The position numbers were made by a program, and so were the translations under genes. Below are positions 1 through 5,265 of a stretch of DNA of 18,458 bases, piece after piece. The stretch spans positions 1-18,458 of the forward strand of contig CAJUEG010000051.1 in NCBI GenBank assembly GCA_910584835.1, written 5' to 3'. Under the pieces are notes generated by a model that was given only the letters and a program-made list of their open reading frames with translations, did not search any database and had not been told where the DNA came from. The DNA is from an uncultured Oscillospiraceae bacterium (GTDB lineage: Bacteria; Bacillota; Clostridia; Oscillospirales; Oscillospiraceae). How positions within the stretch are numbered: position 1 is the first letter of the stretch; every line of letters starts with the position of its first letter.

Positions 1-245
1 ACGCCGTCACCGTCCACAAGGCCCAGGGCAGCGAGTACCGGGCGGTGATCCTGGCCCTGAGCGACGTGCCCCCCTCCCTGCTGGCAAGGGGCGTGCTGTA
101 CACCGCCATCACCAGGGCCCGGGAGCTGTTTATCCTGGTGGGCAGCGGGGAGCTGATGGCCCAGATGGTGGCCAACGACCGGCAGACCCGGCGGTACTCC
201 GCCCTGCGCACCAGATTGCTGCGGGAGACGGGACAGGAGGGGTGA
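1..245 (+). CDS. recD2: RecD2-like ATP-dependent DNA helicase, C-terminal end (5' truncated by window)
   Basis: The reading frame is open from base 3 and stops at 243-245, giving the last 80 residues of a superfamily 1 helicase. The segment begins AVTVHKAQGSEY, which matches the late helicase motif of RecD/RecD2 (TVHKxQGSE), and continues to GVLYTAITRAR, which matches helicase motif VI (LYTAxTRA). This combination is typical of the C-terminal UvrD-like domain of the RecD-like helicases of Firmicutes, which act as 5'-3' DNA helicases in recombination and repair without RecBC. The N-terminal part lies outside the window, so RecD2 cannot be fully separated from other RecD/TraA-type helicases. 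The next gene starts about 75 bases downstream with its own ribosome site. Confidence 0.8.
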   Translation, partial: AVTVHKAQGSEYRAVILALSDVPPSLLARGVLYTAITRARELFILVGSGELMAQMVANDRQTRRYSALRTRLLRETGQEG

Positions 246-290
246 TTTTCCCCATTCGCGGTCTGTGGGGAGGAATTCTCACGCCCGTTC

Positions 291-299
291 TGCTATACT
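291..299 (+). promoter_or_regulatory. Possible extended -10 promoter for the XRE gene
   Basis: TGC-TATACT is an extended -10 type element 21 bases before the ATG at 321. No good -35 box is seen, and the implied leader is very short (about 15 bases), with the AAAGGAGGG ribosome site at 306-314 just inside it. This is a weak call; read-through from the helicase gene is an alternative. Confidence 0.3.
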
Positions 300-320
300 G
301 CCCCCAAAGGAGGGAGCGAA

Positions 321-830
321 ATGGATCAGGCCAAAGTGGGAAAATTCATCGCCCAGCTGCGCAAAGAGCGGGGGCTCACCCAGGAGGAGCTGGGACAGAA
401 GGTTGGCGTGACCAACAAGACCGTTTCCCGCTGGGAAAACGGAAATTACATGCCCGACATTGAGCTGCTCGTCCCCCTGGGGGAGATTCTGGGCGTCAGC
501 GTCAACGAGCTGCTGGCCGGGGAACGGCTGGACGACGCCGCGTTCCGCAGACAGGCGGATGAGAACCTGGTGGCGGCGGTGCGGGAGAGCAGCTTTGACC
601 TCAAGGAGCGGACGGACTTTTTCAAGAAGAAGTGGCTGCGAGACAATGTGTGGCTGATCGCAGTCAGCATATTGGTTGGAACCGCCGTGTCCGTGAAGCT
701 TTCTTTTGATGAGCTGTGGGCGCTGATCTCGCCCCTCTGGATCGTGGTATTCTGCTGGCTGCGAAACCGCATGATGGCCTATGTGGAGGGCAGGGTGTAC
801 GGCGATCCGAAGCCGCCCCGGGACGGTTGA
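321..830 (+). CDS. XRE-family regulator with C-terminal membrane segments
   Basis: A 169-residue protein. Residues 7-61 form a Cro/C1-type helix-turn-helix (LRKERGLTQEELG then VTNKTVSRWENG), so it should bind DNA as a repressor or activator. A charged linker follows, then two hydrophobic segments at about 109-126 and 131-148, with a short basic tail. This layout predicts a regulator tethered to the inner face of the membrane. Such membrane-anchored XRE proteins are common in Clostridia and mostly uncharacterised. The start is supported by AAAGGAGGG 7-8 bases before the ATG. Its stop codon TGA (828-830) lies inside the -35 box of the next gene's promoter. The target is unknown. Confidence 0.85.
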   Translation: MDQAKVGKFIAQLRKERGLTQEELGQKVGVTNKTVSRWENGNYMPDIELLVPLGEILGVSVNELLAGERLDDAAFRRQADENLVAAVRESSFDLKERTDFFKKKWLRDNVWLIAVSILVGTAVSVKLSFDELWALISPLWIVVFCWLRNRMMAYVEGRVYGDPKPPRDG

Positions 831-855
831 CAACGGGCGGGGAATACGGTATGAT
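827..855 (+). promoter_or_regulatory. Sigma-A promoter of the lysA-like gene
   Basis: TTGACA at 827-832, a 17-base spacer, then TATGAT at 850-855, 38 bases before the ATG at 894. The -35 hexamer overlaps the stop codon of the XRE gene. This is a near-consensus housekeeping promoter, so the decarboxylase can be transcribed independently. Confidence 0.8.
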
Positions 856-893
856 AAGGGGCGCAAAATAAAGAACCCCAAGGAGACACAGAG

Positions 894-2150
894 ATGAAAA
901 AGCCCTTCCTCACTCTGGCCCAGGCCAAGGAGATCGCCAAGACCTACCCCACCCCCTTCCACATCTACGACGAGCGGGGCATCCGGGCCAACGCCCGGGC
1001 GCTGAAGGCCGCCTTTGCCTGGAATCCGGGGTTTAAGGAATATTTCGCCGTCAAGGCCACCCCCACCCCCGGCATCCTCAAGCTTCTGCGGGAGGAGGGC
1101 TGCGGCGTGGACTGCTCCTCCCTCACCGAACTGATGATGGCGGAGAAATGCGGCTTTTCCGGAAACGAGATCATGTTTTCCTCCAACGAGACCCCGGCGT
1201 CGGAGTTTGCGCTGGCGGCCAAACTGGGGGCCTATATCAACCTGGACGACCTGACCCATGTGGATTTTCTCCGCGAGACCCTGGGGTATGTGCCCGAGAC
1301 GGTGTGCTGCCGCTTCAACCCCGGGGGGATGTTCACCCTGGGAGAGAGCAAGGAGGGCTTCCAGGTCATGGACAACCCGGGCCAGGCCAAGTACGGCATG
1401 ACCCGGCCTCAGCTGGCCCAGGCGTTCACCCGGCTCAGGGAGCTGGGTGCGAAGCAGTTTGGTATTCATGCCTTTTTGGCCTCCAACACCATCTCCAATG
1501 AATACTATCCCGCCCTGGCCCGGCTGCTGTTTGAGACCGCCGCCGACGTGGCAGAGGAGACCGGCTGCCCCGTGGCGTTCATCAACCTGTCCGGCGGGGT
1601 GGGGGTGCCCTACCGCCCGGACCAGAGCGCCAACGACATCGCGGCCATCGGCGCGGGGGTGCGCCGGGCCTACGAGGAGATTCTGGTACCCGCCGGGATG
1701 GGGGACGTGGCCATCTTTACCGAACTGGGCCGGTTCATGCTGGCCCCCTTCGGCCACCTGGTCACCACCGCCGTCCATGAAAAGCACATCTATAAGGAGT
1801 ATATCGGGGTGGACGCCTGCGCCGCCAACCTGATGCGCCCCGCCATTTATGGGGCATACCACCACATCACGGTGCTGGGCAAGGAGGACGCGCCTCGTGA
1901 CCACGTATATGACGTGGTGGGTTCCCTGTGCGAGAACAGCGACAAGTTTGCCATCGACCGGGCGCTGCCCAAGATCGACGCGGGCGATACGCTGGTCATC
2001 CACGACACCGGGGCCCACGGTTTTTCCATGGGATATAATTACAACGGAAAGCTGCGCTCGGCGGAGCTTCTGCTGCGGGAGGACGGCTCGGTGGAGCTGA
2101 TGCGCCGGGCAGAGACCCCGGAGGACTACTTTGCCACCCTGGTTTGGTAA
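894..2150 (+). CDS. lysA: Diaminopimelate decarboxylase-family PLP enzyme
   Basis: A 418-residue fold-type III PLP enzyme (alanine-racemase-like barrel plus beta domain). LysA converts meso-diaminopimelate to lysine in the cytosol. The PLP-binding lysine is K54 in EYFAVKATPTP; GCGVDCSSLTEL is the usual strand after it. The C-terminal GSLCENSDKF, with C346, is the LysA-type CES(x)D motif whose cysteine comes from the partner subunit of the dimer. The second catalytic region is diverged: GIHAFLASN replaces the usual GLHxHIGSQ, and FTELGR replaces EPGR. This variant is widespread in Clostridia and is normally annotated as LysA. I cannot exclude a related substrate such as carboxynorspermidine or another amino acid. 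AGGAG at 881-885 supports the ATG. A tRNA gene follows with only a hairpin between. Confidence 0.8.
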   Translation: MKKPFLTLAQAKEIAKTYPTPFHIYDERGIRANARALKAAFAWNPGFKEYFAVKATPTPGILKLLREEGCGVDCSSLTELMMAEKCGFSGNEIMFSSNETPASEFALAAKLGAYINLDDLTHVDFLRETLGYVPETVCCRFNPGGMFTLGESKEGFQVMDNPGQAKYGMTRPQLAQAFTRLRELGAKQFGIHAFLASNTISNEYYPALARLLFETAADVAEETGCPVAFINLSGGVGVPYRPDQSANDIAAIGAGVRRAYEEILVPAGMGDVAIFTELGRFMLAPFGHLVTTAVHEKHIYKEYIGVDACAANLMRPAIYGAYHHITVLGKEDAPRDHVYDVVGSLCENSDKFAIDRALPKIDAGDTLVIHDTGAHGFSMGYNYNGKLRSAELLLREDGSVELMRRAETPEDYFATLVW

Positions 2151-2155
2151 AAAAC

Positions 2156-2178
2156 GGCGGCGGGTCAGGCCCGCCGCC
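2156..2178 (+). terminator. GC hairpin between lysA and the tRNA gene (weak terminator or processing signal)
   Basis: A perfect 9-bp stem (GGCGGCGGG/CCCGCCGCC) with a 5-base loop, starting 5 bases after the lysA stop codon. It is followed by TCATAT rather than a T-run, so it would be a poor intrinsic terminator. Only 6 bases separate it from the tRNA 5' end. Confidence 0.45.
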
Positions 2179-2184
2179 TCATAT

Positions 2185-2269
2185 GCGCCTGTGATGGAAT
2201 TGGTAGACATGCGAGATTTAGGTTCTCGTGCGGCAACGCGTGTGGGTTCGAGTCCCTTCAGGCGCACCA
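2185..2269 (+). tRNA. tRNA-Leu (anticodon UAG), CCA encoded
   Basis: An 85-base class II tRNA. The acceptor arms GCGCCTG (2185-2191) and CAGGCGC (2259-2265) pair perfectly, followed by discriminator A and an encoded CCA at 2267-2269. The D-arm contains GGTAGACA. The anticodon stem CGAGA/TCTCG encloses the 7-base loop TTTAGGT with anticodon TAG, which reads CUA and other CUN leucine codons. A variable arm and a GGTTCGAGTCC T-arm complete the fold. No clear promoter is seen between lysA and the tRNA, so it may be co-transcribed with lysA and processed. Confidence 0.95.
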
Positions 2270-2274
2270 CTGTG

Positions 2275-2311
2275 AAAGGCCCCCGCCAGCACTCACTGGC
2301 GGGGGCTTTTA
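2275..2311 (+). terminator. Strong terminator after tRNA-Leu, probably bidirectional
   Basis: A perfect 11-bp stem (GCCCCCGCCAG at 2279-2289, complement at 2296-2306) with a 6-base loop, then TTTT. AAA precedes it, so it also reads as a hairpin plus a short U-run for hsp20, which arrives from the right and ends at 2326. Confidence 0.85.
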
Positions 2312-2325
2312 TGAGAGTATGGGCG

Positions 2326-2778
2326 TTATTCAATGGAAATGAAGTTGCCCTGGGGCAATTCCTTCCGCTCCGTCTTGGGCATGGTCAGCTTCAGGATGCC
2401 GTCCTCAAATTTGGCGGAGATATCCTCCTGCCGCAGGTCGCCAACATAGAAGCTGCGGCTGCAGGTACCCACGTACCGCTCCCGGCGGATGTAGCGGCCC
2501 TGCTGGTCCTGCTCGTCCTTGTCCAGACCCTTGGCAGCGCTGATGGTCAGGTTGCCGTCCTTCAGCTCCACCTGAATCTCGTCCTTCTTAAACCCGGGCA
2601 GGTCGATATCCACCTCATAGTTGTCGCCTACCTCGCGGACGTCCGTCTTCATGATGTTCCGGGCGTGCTTGCCGTACAGCTGGTCCCGGCCATCGTGGAG
2701 CGCGGGCACACGCATCAGGTCGAACGGGCTGGAAAAGAACTCGTCAAACAGGTTTTCACCAAAAATACTGGGTAACAT
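2326..2778 (-). CDS. hsp20: Hsp20/alpha-crystallin small heat shock protein
   Basis: A 150-residue ATP-independent chaperone that holds unfolding proteins in the cytosol for refolding by the DnaK and GroEL systems. The alpha-crystallin domain spans about residues 42-135, with NYEVDIDLPGF, EIQVELKDGNLTI and AKFEDGILKLTMPK. The C-terminal I-x-I anchoring motif is ISI at 147-149, used for oligomer assembly. Length is normal for the family. I chose the ATG at 2778 (protein begins MLPSIF) because GGAGG sits 7-8 bases upstream; a longer frame starts at an ATT codon upstream and includes the ribosome site itself. It is monocistronic, with its own promoter and a CIRCE operator, so repression by HrcA is expected. 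Confidence 0.93.
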   Translation of the reverse strand: MLPSIFGENLFDEFFSSPFDLMRVPALHDGRDQLYGKHARNIMKTDVREVGDNYEVDIDLPGFKKDEIQVELKDGNLTISAAKGLDKDEQDQQGRYIRRERYVGTCSRSFYVGDLRQEDISAKFEDGILKLTMPKTERKELPQGNFISIE

Positions 2779-2846
2779 ATCAATTCCTCCAATCAAATTA
2801 TGGCAGGAGCGGCTGCCTTGCGGCCCCTCCTCTGTCGTATGGCTGT

Positions 2847-2875
2847 ATCATACTCCAGAAAATTAGCACTGTCAA
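2847..2875 (-). promoter_or_regulatory. Sigma-A promoter of hsp20
   Basis: On the minus strand, TTGACA (2870-2875), a 17-base spacer and TATGAT (2847-2852), about 70 bases before the start codon. The -35 box lies inside the CIRCE element, so HrcA binding would block RNA polymerase. Confidence 0.88.
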
Positions 2876-2889
2876 TAGGAGAGTGCTAA
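2863..2889. promoter_or_regulatory. CIRCE operator (HrcA binding site)
   Basis: TTAGCACTG, a 9-base spacer, then GAGTGCTAA. The CIRCE consensus is TTAGCACTC-N9-GAGTGCTAA; only one base of the left arm differs (final C to G). The repressor HrcA binds it until heat shock. It overlaps the -35 box of the hsp20 promoter. Confidence 0.95.
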
Positions 2890-3211
2890 TATTAACAAAG
2901 GAACTGATATTTGTTCATAAAATACACGATTTCTCTGCGCAAGAATCCGCTGGCGGGCTTTACTCCAACCCACCAGGATTTTCGTGTCAGGATTCGCCAT
3001 TCTCCGCAGCCGAAAACCGCTGGGACGGACGGCAAGCGCAGCACCCGCAGCCTGGCATGGTCGTGGATGGCAGAGAGATGCCAGCCTCTCGAAGATACCC
3101 GGTCAGCACCTCACAGCACAGGCTGAAGTGTGTGCTATGAGGCCAATAAATCCTGGAACCCATTGCGCCGCAGCGCTTTCCGAAAATAGCGATTTTGCAC
3201 ACTTACCCCAC

Positions 3212-3247
3212 GTCGCCGCAAGCGTCATATCGCTTGCGGCGACTTTT
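3212..3247 (+). terminator. Intrinsic terminator-like hairpin
   Basis: A perfect 13-bp stem (GTCGCCGCAAGCG at 3212-3224 with its complement at 3231-3243), loop TCATAT, followed by TTTT. There is no gene immediately upstream on this strand, so it may be a relic of a lost transcription unit. Confidence 0.6.
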
Positions 3248-3285
3248 CCAAAGTCACCGCTCGCTCATTCTGCTGCGGTTCCTTT

Positions 3286-3320
3286 CCCCGCCAAAACCGC
3301 TTCGCCGGCTTTTGGCGGGG
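3286..3320. repeat. Inverted repeat, 11-bp arms
   Basis: CCCCGCCAAAA at 3286-3296 and TTTTGGCGGGG at 3310-3320 around a 13-base loop. No T-run follows. It lies between the two copies of the ATAGCGATTTT repeat. Confidence 0.6.
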
Positions 3321-3472
3321 CCCCATTTTGCGGATTCCCGGATAGCGATTTTCCACATTGCGCCATGCTGAAAGCCATATTTCAGTCTTATTCAGCAGGG
3401 CCGGAATGTAGCTTTTCTATTATAAACCCCTCATGATATACTGAGGTTCAGTATTGTCATGGAGGGTTTTCC

Positions 3473-3600
3473 ATGTCCAGGAAAGTAACAAAGATTCCAC
3501 AAATTAAGCAAGATACCCCAATCGAAGCTCAGCGGCTCCGGGTCGCGGCCTACTGCCGGGTCAGCACCAAGCATGAGAAACAGCAGCACAGTCCGGCGCC
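3473..3600 (+). pseudogene. Large serine recombinase, N-terminal remnant
   Basis: About the first 40 codons of a TnpX/Tn4451-type large serine recombinase. The frame begins MSRKVTKIP, then RLRVAAYCRVST: the YCRVS motif contains the catalytic serine of the resolvase domain. After about residue 40 the similarity is lost; the frame runs on to 3772 but the sequence no longer looks like a recombinase. Full-length members are usually above 500 residues, so this copy cannot be active. ATGGAGGG about 10 bases before the ATG is a plausible original ribosome site. It is joined directly to the TrbL-like fragment, which points to an internal deletion that fused two distant parts of one integrative element. 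Confidence 0.75.
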
Positions 3601-3632
3601 CAAATCAACTATTATACAAGCTACATCCATAG

Positions 3633-3853
3633 TCGTTTTACAAACTCTATATGGCCGCCGCTATCGCGCCCATCCCCACGGCCAGCTTTGCGGGACAGCC
3701 CTCCAGCAGCATCGGCGCAGCGTTTCTGAAAACCTATGCGGCGGCCACCCTCGTGGGGAACTGCGTGGGTGAAGTTTTGTTCAATATGCTCGTGCTGGTG
3801 ACGCCATCAAAATGAGCGAAAGGCTGATCCGGGAACTGACGGGGCTGGGGTGA
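3633..3853 (+). pseudogene. TrbL/VirB6-like (CD1112-type) conjugation membrane protein, C-terminal remnant
   Basis: From 3633 the frame reads YKLYMAAAIAPIPTASFAG, then SSSIGAAFLKTYAAATLVGN, before stopping at 3813-3815. The APIP(x)ASFAG and G(x)xFLK(x)YAA patterns resemble, from memory, the last membrane segments of the TrbL/VirB6-like protein found in clostridial integrative conjugative elements. A second frame continues with DAIKMSERLIRELTGLG and stops at 3851-3853, which fits a frameshifted C-terminus of the same protein. The fragment follows the recombinase remnant directly. In such elements this gene normally precedes prgI, and a broken prgI does occur further right. The family assignment is by pattern only. 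Confidence 0.5.
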
Positions 3854-3869
3854 CGATCAGGAAACACGC

Positions 3870-4403
3870 TTACTTCTTCCTATTCAGCTTTAATGAGATA
3901 CCCTGTGCATCGGCGGCCTTTTGCAGCAGCGCCGCCGCATGCGCAGCACGTTCCTTTACGGTTGACAGATCGGATGCCGCAAGCTGATCCACAACAGCCC
4001 GCACATCAGAAAGCTCCAGCAGATTGACCGCCAGGCAAAAGAGCGTTTTTCTGCGTCCGTCATTACAGGAAGAAAGCAGATACTCCAGCAGCCGCACCTT
4101 TTCCTCCTGCTCGGCATTATAGCGGTCAGCTCCGATATTCCGCAGCTTTTCCATGTCGGCCTTTTGCCTTCTGGCAGTTATGAAGGAGTCATATTCGTCG
4201 ATCTTCTCATATTTTTCACAGGGGTAGCGAGGGCACTCGCAGCAATACTCCACGCCCCCGTGCTCCAGGCTGCACCGGGCAATTTTACAAGATTGGTTCC
4301 CATTGCCGCACCCGCCGCAATGCCCGCCTAAGCGCATGGTACACAGGCCGCAGTTAAGCCCGCACAGGGAAAATAATTGATTCTTTCGGGTAAAGCCTTT
4401 CAC
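3870..4403 (-). CDS. DUF3795-family cysteine-rich protein
   Basis: A 177-residue protein of unknown function. The N-terminal 62 residues are packed with cysteines (C14, C18, C21, C29, C32, C39, C44, C54, C55, C57, C62), including GLNCGLC, GGHCGGCG and CECPRYPCEKY. This is the DUF3795 signature and probably binds metal (zinc or an Fe-S cluster); that is inference. The rest is helical and ends in a lysine-rich tail. The start is GTG at 4403 with GAGGAGA about 9 bases upstream; the next in-frame ATG is too far in. It reads opposite to the element remnants on either side, and its GC content is clearly lower than the core genes. It sits 66 bases after the acetyltransferase on the same strand and is probably co-transcribed with it. 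Confidence 0.8.
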   Translation of the reverse strand: MKGFTRKNQLFSLCGLNCGLCTMRLGGHCGGCGNGNQSCKIARCSLEHGGVEYCCECPRYPCEKYEKIDEYDSFITARRQKADMEKLRNIGADRYNAEQEEKVRLLEYLLSSCNDGRRKTLFCLAVNLLELSDVRAVVDQLAASDLSTVKERAAHAAALLQKAADAQGISLKLNRKK

Positions 4404-4469
4404 TGATCTGTCTCCTCACATTTAACAGCTCCGGCAGTTTGTGGCATAGCAGCAGTAGGTGGACAGGCT

Positions 4470-4919
4470 TTACAACGGTCTGTCCGTGGATTGCTGCCAC
4501 TGAGTCCAGGCCATAAGATAATCTTTTTCTCCAGTATCTTCGTCCGCGCCCTCACGCTGAATCTTGAATCCCTCTCTCAGATAAAAGTTTATGGCTCTTA
4601 CATTTTTCTGGTACACATTTAACCACAGCTCTTTCCTGAGCCTCTTTACAAAATCCAGCAATTCCTTCCCAACACCATTGGACTGTGCTTGATACTGGAC
4701 AAAAATTCCTGCAATATAGTCATCGATCAACCCAATAAAACCGCGTATGCTTCCTTCCGTTTCATAAACATATACTTCGGCCTGTGCAAGCTGTTCTCTC
4801 ACTGCGGCATAGTTGTCCAGCCAATATTGCAAAGGGATAAAGACGTGCGTCTTTGTGTTGGTGCTCAGCCAAATTTCCCCAACACAGTCTATATCTGTTG
4901 TCTGCAGTTTGCGAATCAT
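4470..4919 (-). CDS. GNAT-family N-acetyltransferase (YjaB-like)
   Basis: A 149-residue acetyl-CoA-dependent acetyltransferase. The core strand and motif A run through residues 58-92 (RGFIGLIDDYIAGIFV then SNGVGKELLDFVK). The canonical pyrophosphate loop Q/RxxGxG/A is diverged at its first position, but GVGKELL is kept. NVYQKNVRAINFYLREGF at 101-118 is the usual GNAT C-terminal N-x-x-A-I-x-F-Y-x-x-x-G-F motif. The overall pattern resembles the YjaB group; the substrate cannot be predicted. AGGAG sits about 8 bases before the ATG. It has its own near-consensus promoter. Low GC and a location between two broken conjugation genes indicate horizontally acquired cargo. Confidence 0.85.
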   Translation of the reverse strand: MIRKLQTTDIDCVGEIWLSTNTKTHVFIPLQYWLDNYAAVREQLAQAEVYVYETEGSIRGFIGLIDDYIAGIFVQYQAQSNGVGKELLDFVKRLRKELWLNVYQKNVRAINFYLREGFKIQREGADEDTGEKDYLMAWTQWQQSTDRPL

Positions 4920-4948
4920 AGGATACTCCTGTCATTGGTAATTTTATA

Positions 4949-4977
4949 ATTATAACCCATATAGAAATACAAATCAA
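4949..4977 (-). promoter_or_regulatory. Sigma-A promoter of the GNAT-DUF3795 pair
   Basis: On the minus strand, TTGATT (4972-4977), a 17-base spacer, then TATAAT (4949-4954), 30 bases before the acetyltransferase ATG. No separate promoter is obvious for the DUF3795 gene. Confidence 0.75.
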
Positions 4978-5002
4978 CACCCCACTTCAGGAGGCAATAC
5001 CC

Positions 5003-5265
5003 ATAGAAGTCCGCATCAACAAAGACGTCCGGGACTATCAGGAGAGCCTGTTCTTCGGCCTATCCCTGCGGCAGCTCGTGTTCGCCCTGCTGGCCGTGAC
5101 AGCAGCTGTAGGCGTGTACTTCGGCGCAATATCGTGGGCAGCGGCGAAATCAGCTGGATCTGCGTCCTGGCATCATTTCCCTTCGCCCTGAGCGGGTTCT
5201 TTCCCTGCAACGGCATGACTTTTGAAAAGTTCCGGCTGACCTTCGTCCGCTCTGCTCTCATTTAA
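5003..5265 (+). pseudogene. prgI: PrgI-family conjugation protein, broken
   Basis: PrgI is a small membrane protein of Gram-positive type IV secretion in conjugative elements, usually encoded just before VirB4. AGGAGG at 4989-4994 is followed after 8 bases by ATA, then EVRINKDVRDYQESLFFGL and SLRQLVFALLAVTAAVGVYF, a clear PrgI N-terminus. The expected ATG start appears mutated to ATA. Around 5124-5135 the frame shifts; the other frame continues SGEISWICVLASFPFALSG, then CNGMTFEKFRLTFVRSALI and a stop at 5263-5265. The NGMTFEKF motif is the conserved PrgI C-terminal region, but the protein ends earlier than expected, at the border with degV coding sequence. No VirB4 follows. Its last 93 bases overlap the degV-like gene on the other strand. 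Confidence 0.85.

Larger units (their letters stand above)
2890..3472. other. Gene-free stretch with hairpins and short repeats, left shoulder of the mobile-element scar
   Basis: I recognise no protein in any frame here. Visible structure: a perfect 13-bp hairpin with T-run (3212-3247), an 11-bp inverted repeat (3286-3320), and an 11-base direct repeat ATAGCGATTTT at 3186-3196 and 3342-3352, each followed by (G/C)CACA. This is consistent with debris from insertion and decay of a mobile element next to the serine recombinase remnant. Confidence 0.5.

Noticed and set aside
279..2333. 684-codon minus-strand open frame opposite the XRE and lysA genes
   Set aside because: It is rich in G, H, Q, P and R, has no recognisable domain, and lies opposite genes with clear motifs, promoters and ribosome sites. 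It also crosses the tRNA. It is a high-GC shadow frame.
2890..3470. Small open frames in the gap after hsp20
   Set aside because: None has a convincing ribosome site, domain or protein-like composition; the stretch is dominated by hairpins and repeats.
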